This document shows, piece by piece, positions 33,901 to 45,712 of a stretch of 64,000 nucleotides of DNA (positions within the stretch are counted from its first letter, which is position 1; every line of letters begins with the position of its first letter). The notes under the pieces are model-generated. The model was given only the letters and a program-made list of their open reading frames with translations, made no database searches and was not told the origin of the DNA. The DNA comes from Casuarina equisetifolia (taxonomy: Eukaryota; Streptophyta; Magnoliopsida; Fagales; Casuarinaceae), in the NCBI GenBank assembly GCA_028551475.1, contig CM052355.1:22967580-23031579 (forward strand), given 5' to 3'. The translations under genes were made by a program, and so were the position numbers.

Positions 33901-36900
33901 CCTTTTGTGCATGACTATTGTTCAGTTTCGAAGTGAGCTGCAAATTGAAATTAAACATGAGGTATCTTGTGTGTCTATAAATTCTCAAATGATTGGAAGC
34001 TTTATAGATATATCTGCATTTTTCCTATAAGAACTTTGGACAAATCAACACTTCTCAATCTTAAGAAGGAAGCAAAAAATAAAGGTGCTGAAAAAACCAA
34101 AATAAATGAAAGCTAGAATAGCAAATAGAGTTGATCATAAAACCCAATGATTGGAAGCTTTATCGATAGATCTACATTTTTCCTATGAGAATTTTGTACA
34201 AATCAACACTTCTCAATCTTAAGAAGTAAAGCAAAAGGTAAGGGTGCTGACAAAACCAAAATGAATGAAAGCTAGAACACCAAATAGAGTTGGTCATAAA
34301 ACCCAACCGCAATCTGGCCCAACCCACAAGCAAAGGAGTCAATACAAGTTGCTGAAAAGCTAAAGGAGAGGCTTTGGGGAAAAACATTTCTCAATTACTT
34401 GATGGAGAGCAGTCGAGCATGAGAACAAAGCAAAAGATGCTGAATATTCTGCCAAAGAGAAATAAGACAAGAAACCAACCAAGGATCAGCCCTTACAGGA
34501 CCCAAAGGATGAAAAACCCTCAAATGAGAGAATTTCATGGTGATCAATATATAATTGATGGTTCATATTGTCAACATATTGTTTCTGAAATTTCCATGAG
34601 ACAATGGAGAGAACGACAAAATTTTCATTATTCTTCACTACAAAGATATAATGGTATAAAGAATGTCTTTTCCCAGTGTTTTTAGCTATTGGATAGAAAG
34701 TTTCAATTCAAACCAACGAAAGGAGAATGACACAAGAAGTAAATTTTATGAATTTACTTACTTTTAAAGTCAAAGGTACTTCTCTAATTTTATGCCTTTG
34801 GACAAGAGCAATACTTTTTATCCATTTGAGAATTTCTATATATTATGTTAATGAAATTCTTTAATGGATTTCACAAATTATTAGATTTTGCTAGTAACCT
34901 CCCCCTCCTAACCCCCCCCCCCCCCAAAAAAAAAAAAAAAAAAAAACCAAAACAGCCCCCTTATACTCTCAAACCATTGATGTTAAATAAAAAGGAAAAT
35001 TATGATAATATCCCATCACAATTGCTCTCACGTGTAATACAATTATTTGCACAGATGCATGAAAACACTACATGCGATACCTATTTCTGCTATTTGTCTT
35101 CATTATATTTTCTTTTTGGATTTCTGCTAATTTCATTTTTAAACTCCCACCAATATTAGCTCTAATTTTTTCATATATTAAATACTTTTTACAATGTGAA
35201 CCATTGACAAAATAAATCTAGTTTAACTTTTCACGAAAATATTTGCCAATCTACTGCCCAACCACACCATCCCACCCCTACCAAAATATATATGTGTGTG
35301 TGTGTGTAATATCACATTTTTACGAATTTGCTGGCTACAATAACATTTAAAATATACCAAGAGAAGAAGAAAATTATCAACAATAATATTGCTTCAAACG
35401 AAGAGATGATGAAAAATATATGCCATATGACTATAACTCCCAAAAAAAAAAAACAAAAAGCAATAGAACTCATGAAATTATAAGGGGAGAAAAGTTAAAC
35501 TCAAATAGAGAACTATTCAGTAAGTATATATACCAAGCAACAAGGCCAAGCTAATAGAACATCCATTACATTTAATATATTGGATACTGTTCATAAGTTC
35601 ATAAAAAAGGTAGACCATTATTCAAACTTCAGATTACATCAAGTATGATCTTTGAAAGCAAACAATAACAACAGATGTGATTGGAATGAAGACTAAGAGC
35701 TAGGACACTCTTAATCTTAACCTTGCAGACCAAAAATAAATGAATGAAAACCACATAACATCAACAATAAGATCAGGACTATCAGAAATTGATCAAGTAT
35801 GTAGGTTTCTCACTGATTGTTTTCGAATATGCCACTTATACATCCTACATGAGTTTAAATTAGATGTAACAAGCAAGTGATCTACATGATAACAAAGGAT
35901 CAGAGATCTCAGGACACAGTTGGAGGCAATTAGCTGAAACGGAATCATTTCCTAGTACAAAAGGAATAAGAAACTATTATAAAAACTGATATTCGTATTC
36001 AGATCAAACAAGACAGAATCCCAAAATATCAATGTAATGCCAAAAAAGAGGAAAAAAGAAAAAGAAAAGAGACAAAATGCAAAGGACCTCTTATGTAATA
36101 TTAGGGGAAGAAAGTTTTATTTTCGATAGACAACTATTCACTATGTGCATACACCAAGCAACTATTCATCTATGAGTTTTTTCTCCCTAAAAAATAATAA
36201 TTACAATAATAATAAACAAATATTTTCTTCAACTCATAGTTCCTTCATGAACTTTGAAAGCAAAAGACAACAACCATGCAACTGGATGAAAGCTAACTGT
36301 TAGAACACACTTAACCTTGCACACCAGAGGTATATGAATCAAAGCCACGTTTACATCCATTAGTAAATCAAGACCATCAAAAACAGATCAATAGCATCAA
36401 CCATCTAGATTCCACGCCAATTATTTTCTGCATGGCACCTAGGCATTCTATCAGAATTTAAATCACATAAAAAAAAAAAAAAAGCAGCTACCTATTGACT
36501 ATGTAAATTCCTAGAAAACTACCTCTGGGTTTGGTTTATAATTTAAGTTCTTAATAAAACTATTCACATTTGTCTGAACAGCAAAGTAGGTCAAATAATT
36601 CGGTCTTATATCTTTTAACTTTTTGGTGTGTAATTCCATAACGTAAAAGAGAACAAAACAGAGCAAAAAAAAAAAAAAATGAACATAACACTAGAAATCT
36701 AAAAATATCAGAACACTGATCATAACAGTAGGCCCCTGTAAAGAAATTTAAACATAAAACCTTTCAGAACTATCATTCGTTGCTCTTAGTGTTCAAAGTT
36801 AAAATATTACATTTCAAATGCACCACACTGCCACAAACTGCAACATTTAACTTCCGTCAACAGTCTTCATTTGCAACACACAGCTACTCCCACAAAAAAA

Positions 36901-39900
36901 AAAAAAAAAGCTCAATTGAAAATTAATAATGCTAACGACAGTAAGAATGGAATTTTTACTACTTGGTCAGTATGGTATTATGGACTTAATGCCACTCAGC
37001 TAGAATGGAATTGATAATGTATATTCATACCACTTTGTACATAAACCAAACAGCAATGTATATCACAAAGGAATTGATAATGAATTCAAATTCCATTCTT
37101 GTCCATTGAACAAGAAGCCTCGCCAAAATTTATCAATGCAATTGGCAACACTGATAATGGTGGTAAAAGGATGCAAGAAATGAGTGGGTAAAATAAATGG
37201 TGTGTTTCAAATTCTTCAACTCTTAGATAGATAAATTTACTTCAAAGTAGCCAAACAATGTTCTATTTTCTTAATCATAGCATTCCAGACAGGTTTTGTA
37301 CTACGGGAAATCCCCAGCAGGAGATCTAGGTACCTTATAGGCTAAGAAGGAAACAACACATACATGGATGCAATCCAAACCTTGAACATCTTTTACATCT
37401 CTAATTAGGGCAAGTTGACTTTCAAACTTGAGACCAACTCATACCATGACAAAGAACAATTGGTAACTGAGGTACTTTCAATTTGTTTCACAAAAAGATC
37501 AGGGTGCCATCTTCAAGTGAGAGATGAGACAAGGAGAAATCATCATTACTCCAAAACCACATTGCAAAGCCTAAAAGTATCCCCTCATGCAACCTTGTAA
37601 GCACATAGTAAACAACACCATACCAACTATTAAGTACCAAATGAGATAGGGAATCCTCTCATACCAAGCCACAAGAGCTGTTGAAGAGTTCAGTGGGGAT
37701 CCATTAATCAACATAGATAAGCACAAGGTTGAGATACAATTAGCAATCCACTAACACAAGACAAGTCATTTGTTGTGCCATAGGGGGAAAACCATGCATG
37801 CAACTAATCTTCCATCAAATATAGGACAGAGATAACTTCAAGTCACACCTGGTGTAAGAATCCGTACATGTCCCAAGTTCAACAACTTACAGCTGGATTA
37901 ACATTTTTTTATCATTGTCTCATTACAGTTCTAATTGTTTTAATAAGAAATCTAAACACGAGACAAGATATAATCATCACAATTAGATTACTCACTTTCC
38001 CTTGAGAAAGATCCAGATCCTCTATCACCAATAACTCCCAGGTGTCTTGGTCCCGTTACAACCCTATTCAACTGCAAAATGGAGCGGCAATATCAGCTAC
38101 CAAATAAATAAGAACAAAGCTGAGGGATATCTATACAGTGGAAGAGGCAACTAAAATACAAATAGAATAACAATATGACCACCACAACAGCAACAATAAT
38201 CAAGCAACTTTCACATGTTTAGCGACATCAAGGATGCCAAAATTTTTCAAAAAGGTGGCATAAAGGTATACCTCAGACAAATACAATATCAATCCCATAG
38301 AGTACAAGACCTCCAAAGGATATAAATTGGCAACTCAGCAAGTTCCAGACAAATATAAACAGCAAAGCCTGCACAAACAGATTCGAGGAAGCTGACCTTT
38401 GCAAATGTAGTTGCCAGATCATCCACATCAGACAAATTTCCGAAACCTACACCCTGAAAATAAAAATAAGTAGAATAAGTCACTATACTCATATTTCAAG
38501 TTCAGAGACTTAAAAGAGTTGATGATACAGCATAGGCCTATTACTGAACAAGTAGTCTTGAGAGAAAGAGGACAGAGTATGAGCTCTGGTTTTGCTAACC
38601 AACTAACTTTATCGCCAGTGCCAATGCTTGGTTCTTAAATCTTCATGGTAAATTGAAAAACCAAACAAAAACTTAAATATTCCAAATTTCAACCTCAATA
38701 GCAAAAACACTTAGAAGAGGTGGTCGCACCCAGTCAATTTTCTCCATTTCAAAGGTCTAATCATGTGGTTTTCCTCCTCTTCTCCTCTCTTATTCTCTTT
38801 GATACAAAAGAAATAAGAGAATGATAGCCAGAGCATCAGAAGAAATTCAGTCACAAACAAACTTGGAAAGACTAAAGACACGACTGCAGAAATTTTGGAT
38901 TTATCTAGCAGGAGGCAATAAATAACAACAAATGCATAGAGTATGAGGGCTAGGCTTTTAACAGTTAGCAAAGATTTTCAACATATATAGAAATATATTA
39001 TGTAAAGGTACAAACAAGAAAACACTTGCTAGGTTGAAATTAAGGAAAAAGAAAAATGAATTATAGGCTACAATGGATGAATAACAACAAAGATGGCAAC
39101 TTCTGAGTTTTTTTAGTAGCTGGAACGAAACATTCATGGAGTCCCAACCACTATGTACTGGACCCTATCAGAGGAGATGTAAGCCAAATACAAGGAATAT
39201 TGAATTTTTTTTTTCCTTCCTCTTTTAGACCTATGTGAAGAGGCAGTAGGAGGAGAATAGAAATAATTGTACGAACTGTAAAGGGGAGAAACAATAGAGA
39301 TTGGAGGAAGCTGAAGAAATGGCAAGGACATCTCCAAGTTCAAGGATTTCGCTGCACATCAATCAACCAACCCCAACCCCAACCCCCCTGGTTCCTGTGT
39401 TTTGTTGCAGTCAGAATGGATGATTCTCGCCCATTCTAGCAGTAGCTGCCTTATTGTGTAGTAAAGGTTGGAACTATTGGTCTATAATGTTAAACGAAGA
39501 ACAAGTCCACCAGATTTGCATTAAAAGAAGGAAAAAGAAAAGAAGGCACAGTTTAGAAAATTTCTCTCTGCCTCCCTCCAATAATGTTTCCTGAACTATG
39601 AACTGCCCTCACATGTTACAATGCAAATGATAATCAACTAAGATAAATCAAACTCATTGTAATTTAAGAAAAGCTTCACATTGTAAGAAACTGTCTTTAA
39701 CCTCCAGCTGTCTCACAACACAATTGTTAAACGTATCAACATAACCAACTACCCATATATATGATTTCTTTTCATCAATAACTCTCTCTAGTGGAAAATT
39801 TTTCTTTATGAGAATTTTTATTAAGGGAAACCTCATGTGCATAAATTGAAGAAAGAAGAAAGGAGCAGCGGACAACTGAAACTGACGCTGTAACTTGCTT

Positions 39901-41591
39901 CTTTAATTTGAGGTAAATAGACTGAAGCAAAACCATGTATGCCTTTTGTATCCCACCAAATCCTTCACTTTAGCTTCTTCTAACTTTCAAAGGCCTCGTA
40001 TGAACTTGCCAGTGCATATTAAAACTGCCAATTTTTTTATTTCATTTCATTTCCAATCATTTGAATTGTCTATTCACGTAAAGCAAGAAAAGATTGAGAT
40101 GTAAAAGAGCCAAAGCAACGGCTGCTGACCCCACTGTTCTAGATCAAGATCTTCAATACCATTTTGACTCCAAAATCATTGTGTACAGGCCTTCATATTC
40201 ACCCATTTATACACTTGAACTGAAACCAGCACAACCAACATCATCACCATAACTACCAATTTTATTGTTTCAACAATTCTTTTGCAGTTGAAACAAGGCT
40301 GAATAACATATATGAGTGTAACAACAAAAGGGCAGGGATATGCACGCCCAAGGGCATGGTTCCATTATGGAACCATAAACATTAACACAGGGAATTGGAC
40401 AGCTAAAGATTGAAAGATGGATACATATAACTTTGACTAAAAATGCATGCACATACCATGTTTAAGGACATGCCTCTTAATATATCTGTTGGTATGTTCA
40501 ATAAGGTTAACAGGTGAGTAGGGGATGCACATTCATATATCTACGCCAATTGATATATCTATTGGCTTCTTCAAGACGAGCAGTAGGGAAATGAAAATGA
40601 GAGCTTTAACATGAGAGGACTTTCAAAATTTACGAGTTATAACCAAGTTGGGGGAAAGCAGCACTGTCATGAAGTGGACTGTACAAATTAATAAGAATCA
40701 TAACTGGTAAAGCAACACAGATGACAGTAAACAAGGCCTGGACACATCAGATATGAAAAAATCTCACCTCTTCTCTGTCAAACAAATGGTACTCATCATC
40801 AGCAGGTCCAAAGGCAGGACCATTATCTTCAACTTCTAAACCCCCCAACTCCACTTGTTCCCCCACATCTCGACCAAAAAACTCATATTGTGATGCATCA
40901 AAGATTGCATTATCTGTGTGACAAAAAGGTAACGTTATATAGATGCACATCAGATCAGCAAAACAACTTTCTCCTCCAAAACTTCGGAAGTAAACCAAGT
41001 CTCCGGTATTATTTCAAACATTGCAGATTGCACACCAGCAAAGTAAAAAACTAAAAGGTTTACGTAAAAAGTTATATTTTTTGATAAGATGCCTTGATAG
41101 TGAATGCAAGGATTTCCGTACATCACCAACTAGACTGCCCGTTTTCCAGATATCATTTCACCTCCATACCATTCAGGACAAACATTAGGACTACCCAGTT
41201 TAGAGGCAGAGCTTAAGGCAAACTTAAACTAAAACTAAAACTAAATGTAACCCAATTGACACAACGCGAACAAAATACTGACACACAAACGTGTGACATA
41301 TGCCGAGATCAAGAAAATCGCCACTTAGTAAGAATGCGAAAGTTGCGTTCGGTAGCCGAGAAGAACTAGGAAAAGAAGAGAAAAGAACTAGTAAGAATCT
41401 GATGTTCTTTTGTTTTGCCCAAACAAGCTGTCTAAGAAAGCGATGCATAGGAAAGGAACAATTTATTTACACTCGGGGAAAAAAAAAGCCAAAAAAAAAA
41501 AAAAGAAGAAGAAAAACAGAATGAATCTTGAAATATGACCTGAGGCATTCTCAGCGCAGTCCTTAACGTCGTTGCCATCGGATCTCTCCAT
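30993..41591 (-). CDS. PAT1: PAT1 homologue, mRNA-decapping activator (five exons)
   Basis: PAT1 bridges LSM1-7 and DCP2 and activates decapping in cytoplasmic P-bodies. Arabidopsis PAT1 is also an MPK4 target. In transcription order the exons are 41591-41540 ([12 protein letters not shown]), 40913-40768, 38453-38397, 38071-37996 and 33085-30993, all GT-AG and phase-consistent, for 807 residues (Arabidopsis about 790). The N-terminal acidic motif [13 protein letters not shown] (22-34) leads into ELGGLE, then [17 protein letters not shown] (68-85) and [20 protein letters not shown]. The middle is Pro/Ser-rich with a Gln/Leu-rich run near residues 280-316. The C-terminal helical Pat1 domain runs from about residue 500 ([20 protein letters not shown]) to the end. 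Intron 4 (33086-37995) is 4.9 kb and holds duplications but no gene. The gene looks intact. Confidence 0.95.
33988..34306. repeat. 158-bp tandem duplication in PAT1 intron 4
   Basis: GATTGGAAGCTTTAT at 33991 repeats at 34149. The copies share TTTTTCCTAT(A/G)AGAA, ACAAATCAACACTTCTCAAT, CTTAAGAAG, GGTGCTGA and GAATGAAAGCTAGAA-type words in order, with a few changes each. It is non-coding and fairly recent. Confidence 0.85.
34910..34946. repeat. Homopolymer C-run followed by A-run in PAT1 intron 4
   Basis: A stretch of C residues runs directly into a stretch of more than twenty A residues on the + strand. Such a junction is prone to length error in sequencing. No function is assigned. Confidence 0.8.
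35287..35308. repeat. TA/TG microsatellite
   Basis: A short TATATA run passes into (TG)n within PAT1 intron 4. Confidence 0.85.
35478..36470. repeat. Diverged direct duplication in PAT1 intron 4
   Basis: The block at about 35478-35880 recurs at about 36098-36470. Matching words appear in the same order: AGGGGA(G)AAAGTT, GA(A/C)AACTATTCA, ACCAAGCAAC, CTTTGAAAGCAAA, ACACTTAA-like, ACCTTGCA(G/C)ACCA, and then GATCA. Offset is about 620 bp. It is clearly older than the 158-bp duplication in the same intron. Confidence 0.6.
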
Positions 41592-43429
41592 ATTCAGGGA
41601 AGTAACGCCCTAAGGGTCTAGCGATCGCAAGGGCGTAAAAGAGCAAAAGCCACGTCGTTGCGGTGGAGAGTATGGAAATCAATGAGAGAGATGGGTTGCA
41701 GGGGTTTCGAGGATAAGGCAGAGGGTTTTAAAGCTATAGAATTTGGAGGGGATGTTTGGGGATTATGAGCACGAAGGCAATTTAAAGTTACCAGAACCCC
41801 TCTCGGAGAGGAGAGGGATATACCCTTGATGGCGTTAGGTCATTACAGCTCGAGGAGAGGAAGAAGAAGGAGACGACTTTTTTGCATAAAGGCACGTGTA
41901 CTGTCAGGACACAGACTGTGATGGAAGATTGAAACAAAAAAACACAAAAAAAAAAAAAAAACCCGAGGATTTTCGTTATAATAGTTTGTTTTATATATAT
42001 ATATATATATATAACGCCATTTTACGGTACCGCTGATGCTGAGAGCATATTCCTAAGCCACAAAAGCATCACACTCCCTTCTTGTGAACACTTTCCATTT
42101 TCTCAAGAGCTTGGACCGTCGGTCCTTTCTTCGGATATGCACCGAAGATTAACGCCAACTTCACGCCAGCCTTCCTATTTTGACTTCAAACCATAGAGGT
42201 TATCTTCCAACTCAAGTTGTCAACAATAGAGGTAATCTATCTGTCCATGATTTTACGGGAATACTTTTACGAGCTTAAATTACTTATCATCCTCATCCAA
42301 GGTGCTATCATTCCAAACTTTGTGCTTTAGTTTATTTTCGTGAATTATATTCAAGTTGATAAAAATACATGCCTAGTTGAAAATATGAATTTCAATGCAT
42401 CACCCCAACCTATTAGGATTTATAAATTGGGCCTCATATGTATAGCTTGCCCATGGCCCTTATCATTATTTTATTGTTTATTATTTTTTAGCTTGCAAAC
42501 ATGTATAAGATGGAAAACTCTGTACATCATTCTTTCTTGCCACTGTTAGTACAGATCTCCTCAAAGCCTTTCGGCGTCCAGTGGTGTGCCATGCGTGTTG
42601 GGAACCTAAGTTTCCACGCTGGTAATGACTTTGTGTGATATTTTGGGAAGAAGGGAGATTTTTTTGCATCAGCACGGGTTGGGAGTTTTCTGAACTTTGC
42701 GCGGTTAGAAAAAGAATCAGACCACGACGTCAATTCAGGTTAGTGGATATCCCTGCGTTCTGTGCTGCGTTTTGCTTCTCAAACCTTTTTCCTTTTTCTT
42801 TTTTTTCTTTTTTTTGGCGAAAACATGAATACCAATATATGAGCAAAACTAACAATTCTCGGACTTGGTTGTTCTGGTGCTAGCTGTAGTAATAGACTCA
42901 TATGCCCCTGATTCTGTTGAACCCATATAATAGATTGAAAGTAGCTCAACAACTAAAATTACCAAATTACCCAATTACCCTTGGGAAGTCGTTTGATTAC
43001 CGATCCAACGTTTTCCCTCATTAAAACTTAACCTTCCTTACCAAAATACACCAGTAGCATCCACGGCCAATACCAGAGACAATACAACTTGAGACCTAAG
43101 TCATATATGTTACCATTTGAAGTTCTAGGAATAGTTGTTGGTTAATAAGGACAATACTCTTGTAATGACTCAAATTACAACCTTTGGTGTTGTGAAGTAA
43201 AACAAGTCCTTAATGCTAACAAGAAATTGGGTTTATTGGGTTTTCTTAATGGGAGTCTTCCCAAGCCAACAAATGATATGGCTAGAACAGAACAATGGGA
43301 TCGGGTTCATTCTGCCATTCTTGGTTAGGTAAATCAGTGGATTCCTCATTAGTTCCCTTTGTGTGGAGAATGGGTAATGCAAAGGAAATCTAGTACACTT
43401 TCTACTTGCACTCTAGGAATTTTATTGTT
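41592..43429. other. PAT1 promoter and 5' flank, then unassigned sequence
   Basis: PAT1 is transcribed leftward from near here. A (TA)n run lies at about 41993-42013. A perfect 13-nt palindrome GGACCGTCGGTCC is at 42113-42125. A stem TCTTCGG/CCGAAGA with a 7-nt loop is at 42128-42148. No promoter start was defined. From 42300 to 43429 only short open frames are seen and no gene is recognised. Confidence 0.5.
41993..42013. repeat. (TA)n microsatellite upstream of PAT1
   Basis: About ten TA units roughly 400 bp upstream of the PAT1 start codon. Confidence 0.9.
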
Positions 43430-43965
43430 TTAAGAACAAGCTCCTTCTTCCCCATAACACATATAAACAACAAGCATTACGTGAACAATACCTCCATTGA
43501 TAAATTGATAAGCAATCTACAAAGTCTCAAACAACATAAACTGCATTACAACTACCATTATAGCCCTACATACAGCTCTATAGGATTTACTATTACACTA
43601 GCAAGGAAATACAACTAACTATCAACCTAATCATGCCACAAACAACACTTCTAGAAAGCTAGGCTTTTTTTTTAAGCCAAAGTGCATCCCTATTTATGCT
43701 TGCCTCCTTTTTGCATTATTCCTTAATGTGGGCTTTTCCTAACAAGTTAGGCCTTAGGTTGTTGGTCATGACATATTGGGATACAAATTTACAACATCAA
43801 GCACATATTGAGTGAGATGAAAATGAAAAGTTCATTACTTTTAAAGTATCACAATGACTTCACTAATGTGTGGGGTTGGTCACTTAATAGCCCTCACTTA
43901 TCTACACCTATAGTTGTTGCACATGTGACATAAACACTCAGATTGAGTCTTATACACAAGAAAAT
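43430..43965 (-). repeat. 3' LTR of the old gypsy element (approximate)
   Basis: It shares, in order, with 54255-54790: AACAACAAGCATTAC, GATAAATTGATAAGCAA, CAACCTAATCATGCCA, TAGAAAGCTAGG, GCCTTAGGTT, TCATGACATA, ATGAAAAGTTCAT and TTGTTGCACATG. Borders are approximate. Confidence 0.65.
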
Positions 43966-44488
43966 TGATTGATGGATAGGTAATGATTGTGAGAGTCCTA
44001 GATAAGGTACCTTCTCTAACTTATATTGTTGACAAATCTCAAAATAAGACACCCAACATGAAAACTATCTACTTCATCCTTCCTAATAGAATTGATGTTG
44101 TATCCTTTTCTAAGTGCCTTTTACTAAATGGCCTTTTATGCTTTACCCATGAAGGTGTTTAATTATATGTTCCCTTAAGCCTCCTTGACTATCCACTATG
44201 ATCTTGTACACTTAGATTGAGTCTTGTACACAAGAAAATTGATGGATGGATGGGTATTGTAAGAGTCCTAGATAAGACACCTTTTCTAACTTATATTGTT
44301 GTCAAATCTCAAAATAAGACACCCAACATGAAAACTATCTACTTCATCCTTCCTAATAGAATTGATGTTGTATCCTTTTCTAAGTGCCTTTTACTAAATA
44401 GCCTTCTATGCTTGACCCATGGAGGTGTCTAATTATATGTTCCTTCAAGCCTTATTGACCATCCATTATGATATTCTCTTGATGACAT
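43935..44488. repeat. 274-bp tandem duplication beside the old gypsy LTR
   Basis: GATTGAGTCTTATACACAAG at 43941 recurs as GATTGAGTCTTGTACACAAG at 44215. The copies stay close through AGAGTCCTAGATAAG, CTCAAAATAAGACACCCAAC, GAATTGATGTTGTATCC and TTTCTAAGTGCC. The first copy starts in the LTR edge, so the duplication spans the LTR/internal boundary. Confidence 0.85.
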
Positions 44489-44936
44489 AAGACCCTATTA
44501 GCTAAGTTATAATCAAGGTGGGATGTCAAATCAATAAATAGTTCCTTTAGTAATGATTACACATGCAAATCCTCCTCATAACTTGTTAGCACATCCTAGA
44601 TCAAATATGGTTGTGAGATTGATAATGAGCACAACAAAAGCTCATTGTCCTCTTAATCAACTAGTAATTTTGAAAATGCATTTGTTACACTATTCTCACT
44701 ATCTTTTTTAATACTAGATTTTATACCAAAACCTAGAAGATTTGCCAACCATTTACATTGTGTAAGTGTAGAAATCCTCTACTCTAATAATATCCACATG
44801 ATAAAGTGATTGTCTAACATATATAACCTTCATTTCTGCATTACTATGACAACTCTTTTTCATATGTTAAGAAACCCAAGTGCCTTAGAGTTAAGGCTTT
44901 ACTCAGATAATTAATAGTTGCCCTTCTGATGCGAAT

Positions 44937-45712
44937 GTTATGGTGGGCTTGAGCGAGCTCGGGTTTAGAAAATATGTAAAAATCATTTTTTTTGGTGTTT
45001 TGGGGTTTTTTTGTGGGAAAAGTGAGTGTTTGGTAGGGAGGAAGGGAGAAAAAAAAATGAAAATAGGAATAATCAAAATAAAAGGATAGATGCCAACAAG
45101 CTCCAAGACGTAAAGGCAACGCCACCAGTCAAGGAGATGCTCCACCACCAATCCCTGGCAAGAATTGGATAAAGGATGCAAAAGTTGATCACACAACTTT
45201 GGGGTTTCTATTCTCTTGAAAACAACTCTGCTTACAATTGAAACAATGCTCCCTTTAAATAGGCAGCTAAACCTAATTCTAGAAGGATCCTGGTAAATCA
45301 AGAATCCTTAAAACCTAATTCTAGAAGGATCCTGATAAATCAAGAATCCTTATAATTAAGGAAGTTTTAACAAATCTGGATTCTGACAAATAAGAAATCC
45401 TAAACAAATCAGAAATCTGACAAGTATGAAAACCTAGATAAATCAGGAATCTAGACAATTATGGAAAACCAAACAAAAGGAAATATTCTCAAACAATAAA
45501 TTAAACCTAGGAAATTAAGGACTCAACAATTATTTAGGAAACCCATCATATTAAAGGCTGCAGAGACGCTATGGAATATCCTTGGGCTGCTTTTTCAACC
45601 TTGGCCTTCTTGGACCCATTGGATTATGTTGTGACCCAAGCAAGTTTGAATTGTCAAACTTAACATATGGGTTGGGCTAAGAGCTTGGGCTGACGTAGTT
45701 GTTCCCGCATCA
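44937..45712 (-). repeat. 3' LTR of the young gypsy element
   Basis: On the - strand it begins TGATGCGGGAACAAC and ends ATTCGCATCA. It is nearly identical to 50166-50949. Direct flanks are CCTTC on the left and a purine-rich tract on the element side. Confidence 0.92.

Noticed and set aside
34845-35159. Open frame crossing a C-run and A-run in the PAT1 intron
   Set aside because: Its length depends on homopolymers that encode proline and lysine runs. It has no family features.
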